From assembly GCA_916720425.1 (NCBI GenBank), contig CAKARD010000034.1, positions 1 to 11,939 on the forward strand: DNA of 11,939 nucleotides, read 5' to 3'. Made by a program: the position numbers and the translations under genes. This document shows positions 5,850 to 11,939 of this stretch, piece after piece. The stretch comes from an uncultured Kingella sp. (GTDB lineage: Bacteria > Pseudomonadota > Gammaproteobacteria > Burkholderiales > Neisseriaceae). A model generated the notes under the pieces. The model had not been told where the DNA came from and searched no databases. It saw only the letters and a list, made by a program, of their open reading frames with translations. The stretch's first letter is position 1. Each line of letters opens with the position of its first letter.

Positions 5850-7205
5850 ATGAAAACACCCGAACTTCTTCTTCCTGCTGGCGGTTTAGAACGCATGCAA
5901 ACCGCTTATGATTTTGGTGCAGATGCCGTTTATGCAGGCAGTCCGCGTTATTCTCTGCGTGCTCGTAACAACGAATTTGCGAAATTAGACGTATTAGAGC
6001 ATGGCATTGCCCAGGCACATGCACGTGGTAAAAAATTTTATCTCACTGTCAATACACTTCCTCACAATAGCAAGTTAAAAACCTTTATGGCAGATATGGA
6101 ACCCCTACTTGCCATGAAACCCGATGCATTAATTATGGCCGATCCAGGTTTAATTATGATGATGCGTGAGCATCACCCCGAAGTTGCCATTCATCTATCT
6201 GTACAAGCCAATACCACCAACTATTGGGGAGTCAAATTCTGGCAAAATATAGGGATAGAACGCATTATTCTTTCACGAGAACTGAGCATGGAAGAAATCG
6301 CCGAAATTCGTCAGCAATGTCCCGACATAGAACTAGAAGTCTTTGTACACGGTGCGCTATGTATTGCCTATTCAGGACGCTGTTTATTATCAGGTTATTT
6401 TAACCACCGCGATCCTAATCAAGGCACTTGCACCAACTCATGTCGCTGGGATTACAAAGTCCACGACACCCAAACTGATGAAATGGGTGATGTCAAAATA
6501 CTCGACGGATTCAATTTTCAAGCTGCTCAAGAAGAAGCCAATGCCGCATTTGAAGGTATTAACGGACAGCAACGTCACCCCGCTGCCAATAAAGTTTTTT
6601 TAATAGAAGAATCCAATCGTCCTGGCGAAATGATGCCCATCATGGAAGATGAACACGGCACTTATATCATGAATTCCAAAGATCTCCGTGCTATTGAACA
6701 AGTCGCAAAACTGGCCGAGATTGGCGTAGACAGCCTCAAAGTAGAGGGACGCACTAAATCCGTCTATTATGTTGCACGCGTTGCCCAATCCTATCGCAAA
6801 GCCATAGATGATGCCATTGCAGGAAAACCTTTTGATTACAGCCTACTCGCAGAATTAGAAGGGTTAGCCAATCGCGGTTACACCTCAGGCTTTTTAGAAC
6901 GCCACCAAACCCAAGAATACCAAAACTATTTGTATGGTCATTCCATTGCCAAACAAAGCCAATTTGTCGGACAAATCAATCAAGTAGATGCTGACGGTTG
7001 GGCAACTATAGATGTGAAAAACCGCTTTAGTGTGGGAGATACACTAGAAATTATTCACCCAAAAGGTAATCAACTCATTATCCTATCTCAAATGAAACAC
7101 AAAGGTCAAGATATCCAAGTTGCCGCAGGAAACGGCATACAAGTACAAATTCCCAATATGTATGGACGAGAAAAAGCCTTAATTGCACGCATTATCCAAT
7201 CTTAA
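5850..7205 (+). CDS. trhP: tRNA 5-hydroxyuridine hydroxylation protein TrhP (YegQ), U32 family
   Basis: TrhP/YegQ is needed to make 5-hydroxyuridine at the wobble position (U34) of several tRNAs, using a prephenate-dependent route in E. coli. The 451-residue length matches E. coli YegQ (about 453). The peptidase U32 signature EVFVHGALCIAYSGRCLLS spans 163-181. Cys171, Cys178, Cys194 and Cys198 are spaced as the likely iron-sulfur ligands. Later landmarks are FLIEESNRPGE (250-260), EDEHGTYIMNSKDLRAI (266-282) and KVEGRTKS (297-304). The C-terminal 80 residues form a small beta-rich domain typical of the long U32 proteins. The start at 5850 begins the conserved PELLLPAG segment; its ribosome-binding site is weak (TTGAGA). 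RlhA, the rRNA-modifying relative, is longer, so TrhP fits better. Confidence 0.93.
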   Translation: MKTPELLLPAGGLERMQTAYDFGADAVYAGSPRYSLRARNNEFAKLDVLEHGIAQAHARGKKFYLTVNTLPHNSKLKTFMADMEPLLAMKPDALIMADPGLIMMMREHHPEVAIHLSVQANTTNYWGVKFWQNIGIERIILSRELSMEEIAEIRQQCPDIELEVFVHGALCIAYSGRCLLSGYFNHRDPNQGTCTNSCRWDYKVHDTQTDEMGDVKILDGFNFQAAQEEANAAFEGINGQQRHPAANKVFLIEESNRPGEMMPIMEDEHGTYIMNSKDLRAIEQVAKLAEIGVDSLKVEGRTKSVYYVARVAQSYRKAIDDAIAGKPFDYSLLAELEGLANRGYTSGFLERHQTQEYQNYLYGHSIAKQSQFVGQINQVDADGWATIDVKNRFSVGDTLEIIHPKGNQLIILSQMKHKGQDIQVAAGNGIQVQIPNMYGREKALIARIIQS

Positions 7206-7238
7206 ATTTGATTAAAATCAAATTGTTAAAATTTTTTT
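7205..7238 (+). terminator. Terminator after trhP
   Basis: AATTTGATT (7205-7213) and AATCAAATT (7216-7224) form an AT-rich stem that starts at the trhP stop codon. It is followed after seven bases by seven T (7232-7238). The stem is A:T rich, so it may be leaky. Confidence 0.6.
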
Positions 7239-7268
7239 ATTATTTTATATAGTAAAGAAATCACATAT

Positions 7269-7297
7269 TTGTTATATTACGCTAAATTTCATATAGT
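7269..7297 (+). promoter_or_regulatory. Promoter of the Roadblock/LC7 gene
   Basis: TTGTTA (7269-7274) and TATAGT (7292-7297) have a 17-base spacer and match the sigma-70 consensus at four and five of six positions. The same two hexamers occur 46 bases upstream as TTGTTA at 7223-7228 and TATAGT at 7248-7253 with a 19-base spacer, so a second promoter is possible. The leader from about 7304 is roughly 55 bases and ends in a strong AAAGGAAAG ribosome-binding site. Confidence 0.55.
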
Positions 7298-7358
7298 AAG
7301 GATTACTATTCTTTACAAAACAAGGTAACAGATAACCCAAATCAAAGGAAAGTAAAAA

Positions 7359-7721
7359 ATGGCAAATATTACTCAATCACTAGACAACATTATGCACATT
7401 GAAGGCGCGATTGCTTCTTCAATCGTCGACTCAACCAATGGTTTTATGTTGGGCGCACAGGGCAAAGGTATTGACTTAGAATACGCTTCTGCGGGTAATA
7501 CCGAATTGTATCATGCTAAACAAAAAATCATGAAAGCATTAAATATCAATGAGAAAATTGAAGATTTCTTGATTACTTTAGAAACACAATATCATATTCT
7601 AATGCCTGTTCGTCATATTGAAGGTACATTCATCTACTTTGTAATGAGCAAAGAAAATGGTACATTAGCTTTAGCGCGTCGCAAATTACATGATATTGCG
7701 GATGCATTAGAAATTGCCTAA
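7359..7721 (+). CDS. Roadblock/LC7-like domain protein, function unknown
   Basis: The 120-residue soluble protein has no signal peptide or membrane segment. Its order of elements (helix, strand IASSIVDSTNGFML, helix at about 50-70, strands FLITLET, YHILMPV and TFIYFVMS, terminal helix LALARRKLHDIADALE) fits the Roadblock/LC7 fold. Proteins of this type usually partner small GTPases such as MglA, or act in motility, polarity or signalling. No GTPase gene is in the window, so the partner is unknown. The start has a strong AAAGGAAAG site. The gene stands alone between a promoter and a very stable terminator. The family call is from fold pattern and general resemblance and is moderately sure; the role is not known. 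Confidence 0.7.
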   Translation: MANITQSLDNIMHIEGAIASSIVDSTNGFMLGAQGKGIDLEYASAGNTELYHAKQKIMKALNINEKIEDFLITLETQYHILMPVRHIEGTFIYFVMSKENGTLALARRKLHDIADALEIA

Positions 7722-7751
7722 CAAAAATATACTAAACAATATGTTAATTTC

Positions 7752-7786
7752 CTAAAAAATCTCGCCTAATCAGCGAGATTTTTTAG
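7752..7786 (+). terminator. Strong intrinsic terminator after the Roadblock gene
   Basis: CTAAAAAATCTCGC (7752-7765) and GCGAGATTTTTTAG (7773-7786) form a perfect 14-base stem with a 7-base loop. The 3' arm contains six T, and the A-run on the 5' side makes it work in both directions. Confidence 0.9.
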
Positions 7787-7815
7787 TGGACAAATCGTTC
7801 ATTCAAGCTAACAAT

Positions 7816-7844
7816 ATTGAAATTACACATTTCCTCCCCCATAT
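7816..7844 (+). promoter_or_regulatory. Sigma-32 (RpoH) heat-shock promoter of grpE
   Basis: ATTGAAA (7816-7822) matches six of seven bases of the RpoH -35 CTTGAAA. CCCCATAT (7837-7844) matches CCCCATnT completely, with a 14-base spacer, within the usual range. Transcription would begin around 7851, about 32 bases before the grpE start codon. This also argues that the longer in-frame openings at 7817 and 7853 are not the true start. Confidence 0.85.
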
Positions 7845-7882
7845 TAATTATTATGAAATTTCCATTCCAAAAAGGTAAAAAA

Positions 7883-8428
7883 ATGACTGATGTCGTAGAA
7901 AACTTAGAACCAGAACAATCAATACAAGAAACCATTCCAACATACGAAGAACTTAAAGAGCGTATTAATGAATTAGAAACTATGCTAAAAGAAGAAGAAC
8001 TTCGTAGTCTAGCAAACGAACAAAATCTTCGCCGTCGTTTTCAAGAAGAGTTACAAAATGCACACAAGTTCGCAGCACAGAAATTTGCCACAGAAATGCT
8101 TACTGTCAAAGATTATTTAGAAATGGCATTACAAGATCAAAGTGGTAATTTTGAAGCACTCAAGATGGGAGTAAGCATGACGCTTAATGAACTTAAAAAA
8201 GCCTTTGAAACCACACAAATTCAAGAAATCCAAGCAGAACAAGGAAGTGCCCCCGATCCACATCGTCATCAAATCATGCAAGAAGTGGAAAGTAATGAAC
8301 ATAACGCAGGTAACATCGTGAGCATACTAAAAAAAGGTTATACACTACACGATCGTATATTACGTCCCAGCATTGTGACGGTTGCCAAAGCACAAAGTTC
8401 AAGAGATTCCGCACAAGGACCAGCATAA
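7883..8428 (+). CDS. grpE: Nucleotide exchange factor GrpE
   Basis: GrpE drives ADP release from DnaK in the cytoplasm and so resets the Hsp70 folding cycle. The 181-residue protein has an acidic N-terminal tail, a long charged coiled coil (about 20-60), the helical dimer core (KFAAQKFATEMLTVKDYLEMAL, about 62-83) and the C-terminal beta domain. The last holds HRHQIMQEVES (127-137) and ILKKGYTLHDRILRPSIVTVAK (148-169), the family signature. The start at 7883 has AAAAGGT six bases upstream. A sigma-32 promoter precedes it and a shared hairpin terminator follows. dnaK is not in the window. The gene converges with rplQ; their stop codons are 46 bases apart. Confidence 0.96.
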   Translation: MTDVVENLEPEQSIQETIPTYEELKERINELETMLKEEELRSLANEQNLRRRFQEELQNAHKFAAQKFATEMLTVKDYLEMALQDQSGNFEALKMGVSMTLNELKKAFETTQIQEIQAEQGSAPDPHRHQIMQEVESNEHNAGNIVSILKKGYTLHDRILRPSIVTVAKAQSSRDSAQGPA

Positions 8429-8460
8429 AAAAAAAGCTGAACCTTTCTAGGTTCAGCTTT
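8427..8460. terminator. Shared terminator between grpE and the ribosomal operon
   Basis: AAAGCTGAACC (8433-8443) and GGTTCAGCTTT (8450-8460) form a perfect 11-base stem with a 6-base loop. On the minus strand it runs into nine T (8435-8427), an ideal end for the rplQ transcript. On the plus strand the tail is only TTTCTAATTT, weaker. The A-run that gives the minus-strand T-run overlaps the grpE stop codon. Confidence 0.9.
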
Positions 8461-8474
8461 CTAATTTGACTTAA

Positions 8475-8846
8475 TTATTCAACAATTTCTTTTTTCTCTA
8501 CCAGTTCTACCAACGCCAAGGGTGCGTTATCACCAGTACGGAAACCACATTTTAGAATACGCACATAACCACCTTCACGGTTAGTAAAACGCGCACCCAA
8601 ATCATCAAACAATTTAACTACTACATCACGATCACGTGTACGGTCAAATGCCAAGCGACGATTTGCTAAAGAAGGTTTTTTACCCAATGTAATTAGGGGT
8701 TCAACCACACGACGCAACTCTTTTGCCTTAGGCAAAGTAGTAACGATGGTTTCATGTGTCAATAAAGAATTTGCCATATTACGCAACATAGCAGCACGGT
8801 GGCTACTTGTACGATTTAACTTACGATTACCATTACGATGACGCAT
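8475..8846 (-). CDS. rplQ: 50S ribosomal protein L17
   Basis: L17 is a large-subunit protein near the peptide exit tunnel. The 123-residue sequence begins MRHRNGNRKLNRTSSHR, has the signature segment LRNMANSLLTHETIVTTLPKAKELR and ends in the conserved APLALVELV. The start at 8846 has AAGGAT at a good distance. It follows rpoA after 27 bases and is the last gene of the operon, as in most bacteria, with a strong terminator right after it. Confidence 0.98.
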   Translation of the reverse strand: MRHRNGNRKLNRTSSHRAAMLRNMANSLLTHETIVTTLPKAKELRRVVEPLITLGKKPSLANRRLAFDRTRDRDVVVKLFDDLGARFTNREGGYVRILKCGFRTGDNAPLALVELVEKKEIVE

Positions 8847-8873
8847 GTCATTATCCTTTAATCTTTAAATAGC

Positions 8874-9860
8874 TTACGGCTTTTCTAAGCCAGCGGGTGG
8901 CCATGATTCAAGTTTAGAACCCAAGGTCAAACCCTTAGAGGCCAAAACTTCTTTGATTTCATTCAAAGACTTACGACCTAAATTAGGTGTTTTTAACAAC
9001 TCAGTTTCAGTACGCTGAATCAAATCGCCAATATAATAAATATCTTCTGCTTTCAAGCAGTTTGCTGAACGAACGGTTAATTCCAAATCATCTACAGGTC
9101 GTAATAACACAGGATCAATTGGAGGGGCTTTTTCTTCTTCTACTTCGGTAGGCGTACCTTCCAAATTAGCAAAGATAGACATTTGATCAATCAAAATACG
9201 AGCAGCAACACGAACAGCTTCTTCTGGATCAATAGAACCATTAGTTTCAATATCCAAAATTAAACTATCTAAATCGGTGCGTTGCTCTACACGTGCAGCC
9301 TCTACATCAAAGCTAACACGTGAAATGGGTGAAAAACTCGCATCTAATTGTATCGCACCAATCTTATTCTGTTCCTTAGTAGAGCGACGACCTGATACTG
9401 TTTGATAACCACGACCACGTTCAATTTTTACTTCCAATTCAATTGAACCATTTTCTGCCAAATGACAAATCACTTGCTCAGGATTGATAATTTCTACATC
9501 GTGAGGTAAATCAAAGTCGCCAGCAGATACCACACCAGAACCACTCTTTTTCAAAGAAACAACTGCTTCAGTACGTTCACCATGCACTTTAAATACAACA
9601 CCTTTAATGTTCAGAAGAATATCAACTACATCCTCCTGAACACCATCTAAAGTAGAGTATTCGTGCAATACGCCTGCAATAACCACTTCTGTTGGCGCAA
9701 AACCACTCATGGAAGACAGTAAGATACGACGCAAAGCATTACCTAATGTATGACCAAAACCTCGTTCAAATGGTTGCATAGATATTTTTGCATGTGTTGT
9801 AGATAATACATCTACATCAATTTGACGTGGTTTTAAAAATTCGGAGGTGCTATTTTGCAT
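8874..9860 (-). CDS. rpoA: DNA-directed RNA polymerase subunit alpha
   Basis: The alpha subunit dimerises to start RNA polymerase assembly and contacts promoter UP elements and activators. The 328-residue length is normal (E. coli 329). The N-terminal assembly domain (to about 232) includes FERGFGHTLGNALRRILLSS (31-50). A charged linker (TPTEVEEEKAPP) leads to the C-terminal DNA-binding domain with RSANCLKAEDIYYIGDLI (264-281), whose Arg264 corresponds to E. coli Arg265, and TPNLGRKSLNEIKEVL. The start at 9860 has GAGGGA upstream. Gaps of 25 bases to rpsD and 27 to rplQ show a single operon. Confidence 0.98.
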   Translation of the reverse strand: MQNSTSEFLKPRQIDVDVLSTTHAKISMQPFERGFGHTLGNALRRILLSSMSGFAPTEVVIAGVLHEYSTLDGVQEDVVDILLNIKGVVFKVHGERTEAVVSLKKSGSGVVSAGDFDLPHDVEIINPEQVICHLAENGSIELEVKIERGRGYQTVSGRRSTKEQNKIGAIQLDASFSPISRVSFDVEAARVEQRTDLDSLILDIETNGSIDPEEAVRVAARILIDQMSIFANLEGTPTEVEEEKAPPIDPVLLRPVDDLELTVRSANCLKAEDIYYIGDLIQRTETELLKTPNLGRKSLNEIKEVLASKGLTLGSKLESWPPAGLEKP

Positions 9861-9885
9861 TTAACTGTCCCTCATTGCACTAGCA

Positions 9886-10506
9886 TTATTTAGAATAGAA
9901 CTCTACCACTAACTGTTCATTAATATCACTGTATAGTTCTGTGCGGTCAGGCATATTTTTAAATGTCCCTTCCAGTTTTGTTGCATCCACAGAAACCCAG
10001 CTTGGTAAACCAATTTGTGTTGCTAAATTCATTGCTTCTTGAATACGAACTTGCTTTTTCGCTTTTTCTCGTACAGCAACGACATCACCTGCTTTAACTT
10101 GGTAAGAGGGAATGTTCACTACTTGGCCATTTACAGTGATGGCTTTATGTGATACCAACTGACGTGCTTCTGCACGTGTAGAACCAAATCCCATACGATA
10201 CACAACGTTATCCAAACGAGATTCTAATAATTGTAGCAACAATTCACCTGTTGAACCTTTACGGCGTTCTGCTTCAGCAAAATAACGGCGAAATTGGCGT
10301 TCTAATACACCGTAAATACGGCGAATTTTTTGTTTTTCGCGCAATTGTAAACCGTATCCAGACAAACGTGGTTTTTTCGCACCATGTTGACCAGGAGCTG
10401 ATTCCATTTTACATTTTGACTCTAGTGACCGGCGAGCACTTTTCAGAAATAAATCTGTACCTTCGCGACGAGCCAATTTACATTTTGGACCGATATAACG
10501 TGCCAT
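9886..10506 (-). CDS. rpsD: 30S ribosomal protein S4
   Basis: S4 is a primary 16S rRNA binder that nucleates assembly of the 30S body and, in E. coli, represses the alpha operon. The 206 residues match the family length. Landmarks are APGQHGAKKPRLSGYGLQLREKQKIRRIYGV and the S4 RNA-binding domain RLDNVVYRMGFGSTRAEARQLVSHKAITVNG (about 96-126), with the C-terminal INEQLVVEFYSK. The start has a perfect AAGGAG that overlaps the rpsK stop region (13-base gap). The sequence is closest, by memory, to Neisseria S4. Confidence 0.98.
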   Translation of the reverse strand: MARYIGPKCKLARREGTDLFLKSARRSLESKCKMESAPGQHGAKKPRLSGYGLQLREKQKIRRIYGVLERQFRRYFAEAERRKGSTGELLLQLLESRLDNVVYRMGFGSTRAEARQLVSHKAITVNGQVVNIPSYQVKAGDVVAVREKAKKQVRIQEAMNLATQIGLPSWVSVDATKLEGTFKNMPDRTELYSDINEQLVVEFYSK

Positions 10507-10519
10507 TACTCAGAACTCC

Positions 10520-10915
10520 TTAGATACGACGTTTTTTAGGTGGGCGACAACCGTTGTGAGGCAACGGAGTAACATCTGTAATGCTGGTAATTTTAAAACC
10601 CAAAGCATTTAATGCGCGGATAGAAGATTCACGACCTGGGCCTGGACCTTTAATGCGTGCTTCTAGATTTTTTACGCCATACTCTTGGGCAACTTTACCA
10701 GCGGCTTCTGCTGCAACTTGAGCAGCAAAGGGTGTACTTTTACGCGAACCTTTAAAACCAGCACCGCCAGAGGTAGCCCAAGACAATGCATTGCCTTGGC
10801 GGTCAGTGATTGTAATAATGGTATTGTTAAAAGATGCATGAACATGCACAATACCTTCACTCACGGTTTTGCGTACTTTTTTACGTACACGTGAGGCTGT
10901 GTTTGCTTTAGCCAT
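10520..10915 (-). CDS. rpsK: 30S ribosomal protein S11
   Basis: S11 lies on the 30S platform by the mRNA exit and E-site. The 131-residue protein has the basic N-terminus, GIVHVHASFNNTIITITDRQGN (20-41), GFKGSRKSTPFAAQVAAE, GPGPGRESSIRAL and the conserved C-terminal PHNGCRPPKKRRI. AAGGAAAT precedes the start at 10915. It sits 16 bases after rpsM and 13 bases before rpsD. Confidence 0.98.
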   Translation of the reverse strand: MAKANTASRVRKKVRKTVSEGIVHVHASFNNTIITITDRQGNALSWATSGGAGFKGSRKSTPFAAQVAAEAAGKVAQEYGVKNLEARIKGPGPGRESSIRALNALGFKITSITDVTPLPHNGCRPPKKRRI

Positions 10916-10931
10916 CGTTTATTTCCTTAGT

Positions 10932-11294
10932 TTATTTTTTACCTGCAATTGCTTTACGAGGACCTTTACGAGTGCGTGCGTTAGTACGCGTACGCTGACC
11001 TCGACAAGGCAAACCGCGACGATGACGGAAACCACGATAGCAACCCATATCAATCAAACGTTTGATATTCATGGTTACTTCACGGCGTAAATCACCTTCT
11101 ACTTCATATTGAGCGATTTGTTCACGCAAAGCATCTAATTGTGTCTCGTCCAAATCTTTCACTTTAGTGCTACCAACAATGTTTGCAGCAACACAAATAT
11201 TTTTTGCACGAGTTGCACCAATACCATAAATGGCTTGTAAACCAATTACGATATGGGCATTATTAGGGATATTCACCCCTGCAATACGAGCCAT
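10932..11294 (-). CDS. rpsM: 30S ribosomal protein S13
   Basis: S13 sits in the 30S head and touches the 50S subunit and P-site tRNA. The 120 residues begin MARIAGVNIPNNAHIVIGLQ, include the helix-two-turn-helix segment IYGIGATRAKNIC, and end in the basic tail GLPCRGQRTRTNARTRKGPRKAIAGKK that reaches the P site. AAGGAA lies upstream of the start at 11294. The 56-base gap to rpmJ is the longest in this operon and holds a hairpin and a possible internal promoter; in E. coli this point is the spc/alpha boundary. Confidence 0.98.
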   Translation of the reverse strand: MARIAGVNIPNNAHIVIGLQAIYGIGATRAKNICVAANIVGSTKVKDLDETQLDALREQIAQYEVEGDLRREVTMNIKRLIDMGCYRGFRHRRGLPCRGQRTRTNARTRKGPRKAIAGKK

Positions 11295-11322
11295 ATTTTT
11301 TCCTTAATGGACAAAGTTTTTA

Positions 11323-11331
11323 ACTATACCA
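11323..11331 (-). promoter_or_regulatory. Possible internal promoter (extended -10) before rpsM
   Basis: On the minus strand TGG-TATAGT forms an extended -10 (TGn plus a five-of-six -10 hexamer). It lies about 29 bases upstream of rpsM. No convincing -35 is present 17 bases further up (AACATT), so activity would depend on the TGn motif. The position equals the start of the E. coli alpha operon. Confidence 0.35.
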
Positions 11332-11333
11332 CA

Positions 11334-11352
11334 AAACATTACCAAAATGTTT
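11334..11352 (-). repeat. Intercistronic hairpin between rpmJ and rpsM
   Basis: AAACATT (11334-11340) and AATGTTT (11346-11352) form a perfect 7-base stem with a 5-base loop, overlapping the rpmJ stop codon. It has no T-run, so it is not an obvious terminator. It could be an mRNA processing or stability element. Confidence 0.45.
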
Positions 11353-11464
11353 AACCTTGACGCTGTTTGTGGCGTGGATCAGTACAAATAATTCGTACAA
11401 CACGATTACGACGAATAACTTTACAGTTACGACAAATCGGTTTTACTGAAGGATGTACACGCAT
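11351..11464 (-). CDS. rpmJ: 50S ribosomal protein L36
   Basis: L36 is a tiny zinc-binding protein of the large subunit. The 37-residue product begins MRVHPSVKPICRNCKVIRRN and ends RHKQRQG. It has the zinc ligands Cys11, Cys14, Cys27 and His32, so it is the zinc-containing (C+) form, not the zinc-free paralogue used under zinc starvation. AAGGAAAC stands six bases before the start. It follows infA after 17 bases and precedes rpsM by 56 bases. Confidence 0.97.
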   Translation of the reverse strand: MRVHPSVKPICRNCKVIRRNRVVRIICTDPRHKQRQG

Positions 11465-11481
11465 GTTTGTTTCCTTTTTGG

Positions 11482-11700
11482 TTAGCGAGCTCTAAATACA
11501 ATTCGCGCTCGTGATAAATCATAAGGGGTTAATTCCACATTGACTTTATCGCCTGGTGAAATTCGGATATAGTGCATACGCATTTTGCCAGAAATATGAC
11601 CCAATACAATATGACCATTTTCTAATTTTACTTTAAAAGTTGCGTTGGGTAGAGTTTCCAAAATTTCACCCTGCATTTGAATGGTATCTTCTTTTGCCAT
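11482..11700 (-). CDS. infA: Translation initiation factor IF-1
   Basis: IF-1 binds the A site of the 30S subunit during initiation. The 72-residue S1/OB-fold protein begins MAKEDTIQMQGEILETLPNA and ends DLSRARIVFRAR, nearly identical to Neisseria IF-1 as I remember it. The in-frame opening extends to 11757, but homology fixes the start at 11700; the ribosome-binding site is weak (TTAAGA) and overlaps the secY stop, suggesting translational coupling. Its place between secY and rpmJ is typical of betaproteobacteria; in E. coli infA lies elsewhere. Confidence 0.97.
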   Translation of the reverse strand: MAKEDTIQMQGEILETLPNATFKVKLENGHIVLGHISGKMRMHYIRISPGDKVNVELTPYDLSRARIVFRAR

Positions 11701-11707
11701 AATAATC

Positions 11708-11939
11708 TTAACTATTTCGTTTTTTAGAAGTTTCTGGACGCTGCAATAAATCTTCATACCGCTGACTTACTCGATAGGAAGCAATTTGGGTGTTAAAATC
11801 CATTGTTACAACGACTAAAATCAATAATGATGTACCACCCAAATAAAATGGGACACCAACAAATGAGGTTAAAAACTCGGGTATCAAACAAATTAAAGTA
11901 ATATACAACGCACCAAATAAAGTTAAATGTAATACTAAT
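11708..11939 (-). CDS. secY: Protein translocase subunit SecY, C-terminal part
   Basis: SecY forms the protein-conducting channel of the inner membrane. Only the last 76 codons are in the window; the reading frame is open to the right edge. The visible part includes a membrane segment (LTLFGALYITLICLIPEFL), the conserved VPFYLGGTSLLILVVVTMDF with its last transmembrane helix, and a polar cytoplasmic tail YRVSQRYEDLLQRPETSKKRNS. The stop at 11710-11708 lies seven bases before infA. It belongs to the same operon as the ribosomal genes that follow. Confidence 0.96.
   Translation of the reverse strand, partial: LVLHLTLFGALYITLICLIPEFLTSFVGVPFYLGGTSLLILVVVTMDFNTQIASYRVSQRYEDLLQRPETSKKRNS

Noticed and set aside
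6343..6603. Plus-strand open frame of 86 codons inside trhP
   Set aside because: It is an alternative frame over the conserved cysteine region of TrhP.
7817..7882. 22-codon upstream extension of grpE
   Set aside because: The sigma-32 promoter lies within it, so most of it would not be transcribed from that promoter, and the good ribosome-binding site is before 7883.
10251..11090. Several plus-strand open frames antisense to rpsD, rpsK and rpsM
   Set aside because: They are shadows of highly conserved ribosomal genes and carry no start signals or known domains.
1..11939. CRISPR arrays, tRNA or rRNA genes, prophage genes, toxin-antitoxin pairs
   Set aside because: I looked for regularly spaced repeats, tRNA-like cloverleaf ends and phage or toxin-like small genes and found none.

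Overview
The window looks like chromosomal DNA from an AT-rich member of the Neisseriaceae (Betaproteobacteria). The main reasons are the gene order secY-infA-rpmJ-rpsM-rpsK-rpsD-rpoA-rplQ, with infA between secY and rpmJ as in Neisseria and other betaproteobacteria, and the close match of IF-1, S4 and L17 to the Neisseria proteins as I remember them. Other hints agree: an IS1106-like insertion-sequence end at the left edge, a Neisseria-style Zur operator, and a short PTS operon of the EIIA-HPr-EI type. I cannot name the genus.

Layout. Positions 1-49 are the end of an insertion sequence whose body lies outside the window. Next, on the minus strand, come a zinc-binding lipocalin-unrelated, ZnuA-type solute-binding protein with its own Zur-controlled promoter (194-1099), an MscS-type mechanosensitive channel (1151-2011), and a three-gene PTS operon transcribed EIIA-Man domain, HPr, enzyme I (4558 down to 2121). 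A 268-base divergent spacer with a Fur-like palindrome separates this from plus-strand genes: a secreted TraB/GumN-family protein (4827-5750), the tRNA hydroxylation protein TrhP/YegQ (5850-7205), a small Roadblock/LC7 protein (7359-7721) and GrpE (7883-8428). GrpE has a near-perfect sigma-32 heat-shock promoter. It converges on the ribosomal operon at a shared terminator. From 8475 to the right edge the minus strand carries the distal spc/alpha operon, ending with rplQ. rpmJ (37 residues, 11351-11464) is intact.

How the genes work together. The right third is a translation/transcription operon: SecY translocon, IF-1, L36, S13, S11, S4, RNA polymerase alpha and L17. The PTS genes form a phosphorelay (PEP to EI His193, HPr His15, EIIA His9) with no membrane sugar permease in the window, so a regulatory role is plausible. 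The znuA gene is expected to be switched on by zinc starvation and grpE by heat shock. The other plus-strand genes are separate short transcription units.

No stretch over 300 bases lacks a gene. I saw no tRNA, rRNA, CRISPR array or prophage. Most of the window is ordinary housekeeping sequence, and the interesting signals are regulatory: the Zur box inside the znuA promoter spacer, the sigma-32 promoter, a DNA-uptake-sequence-like hairpin in the trhP leader, and duplicated promoters before the Roadblock gene.
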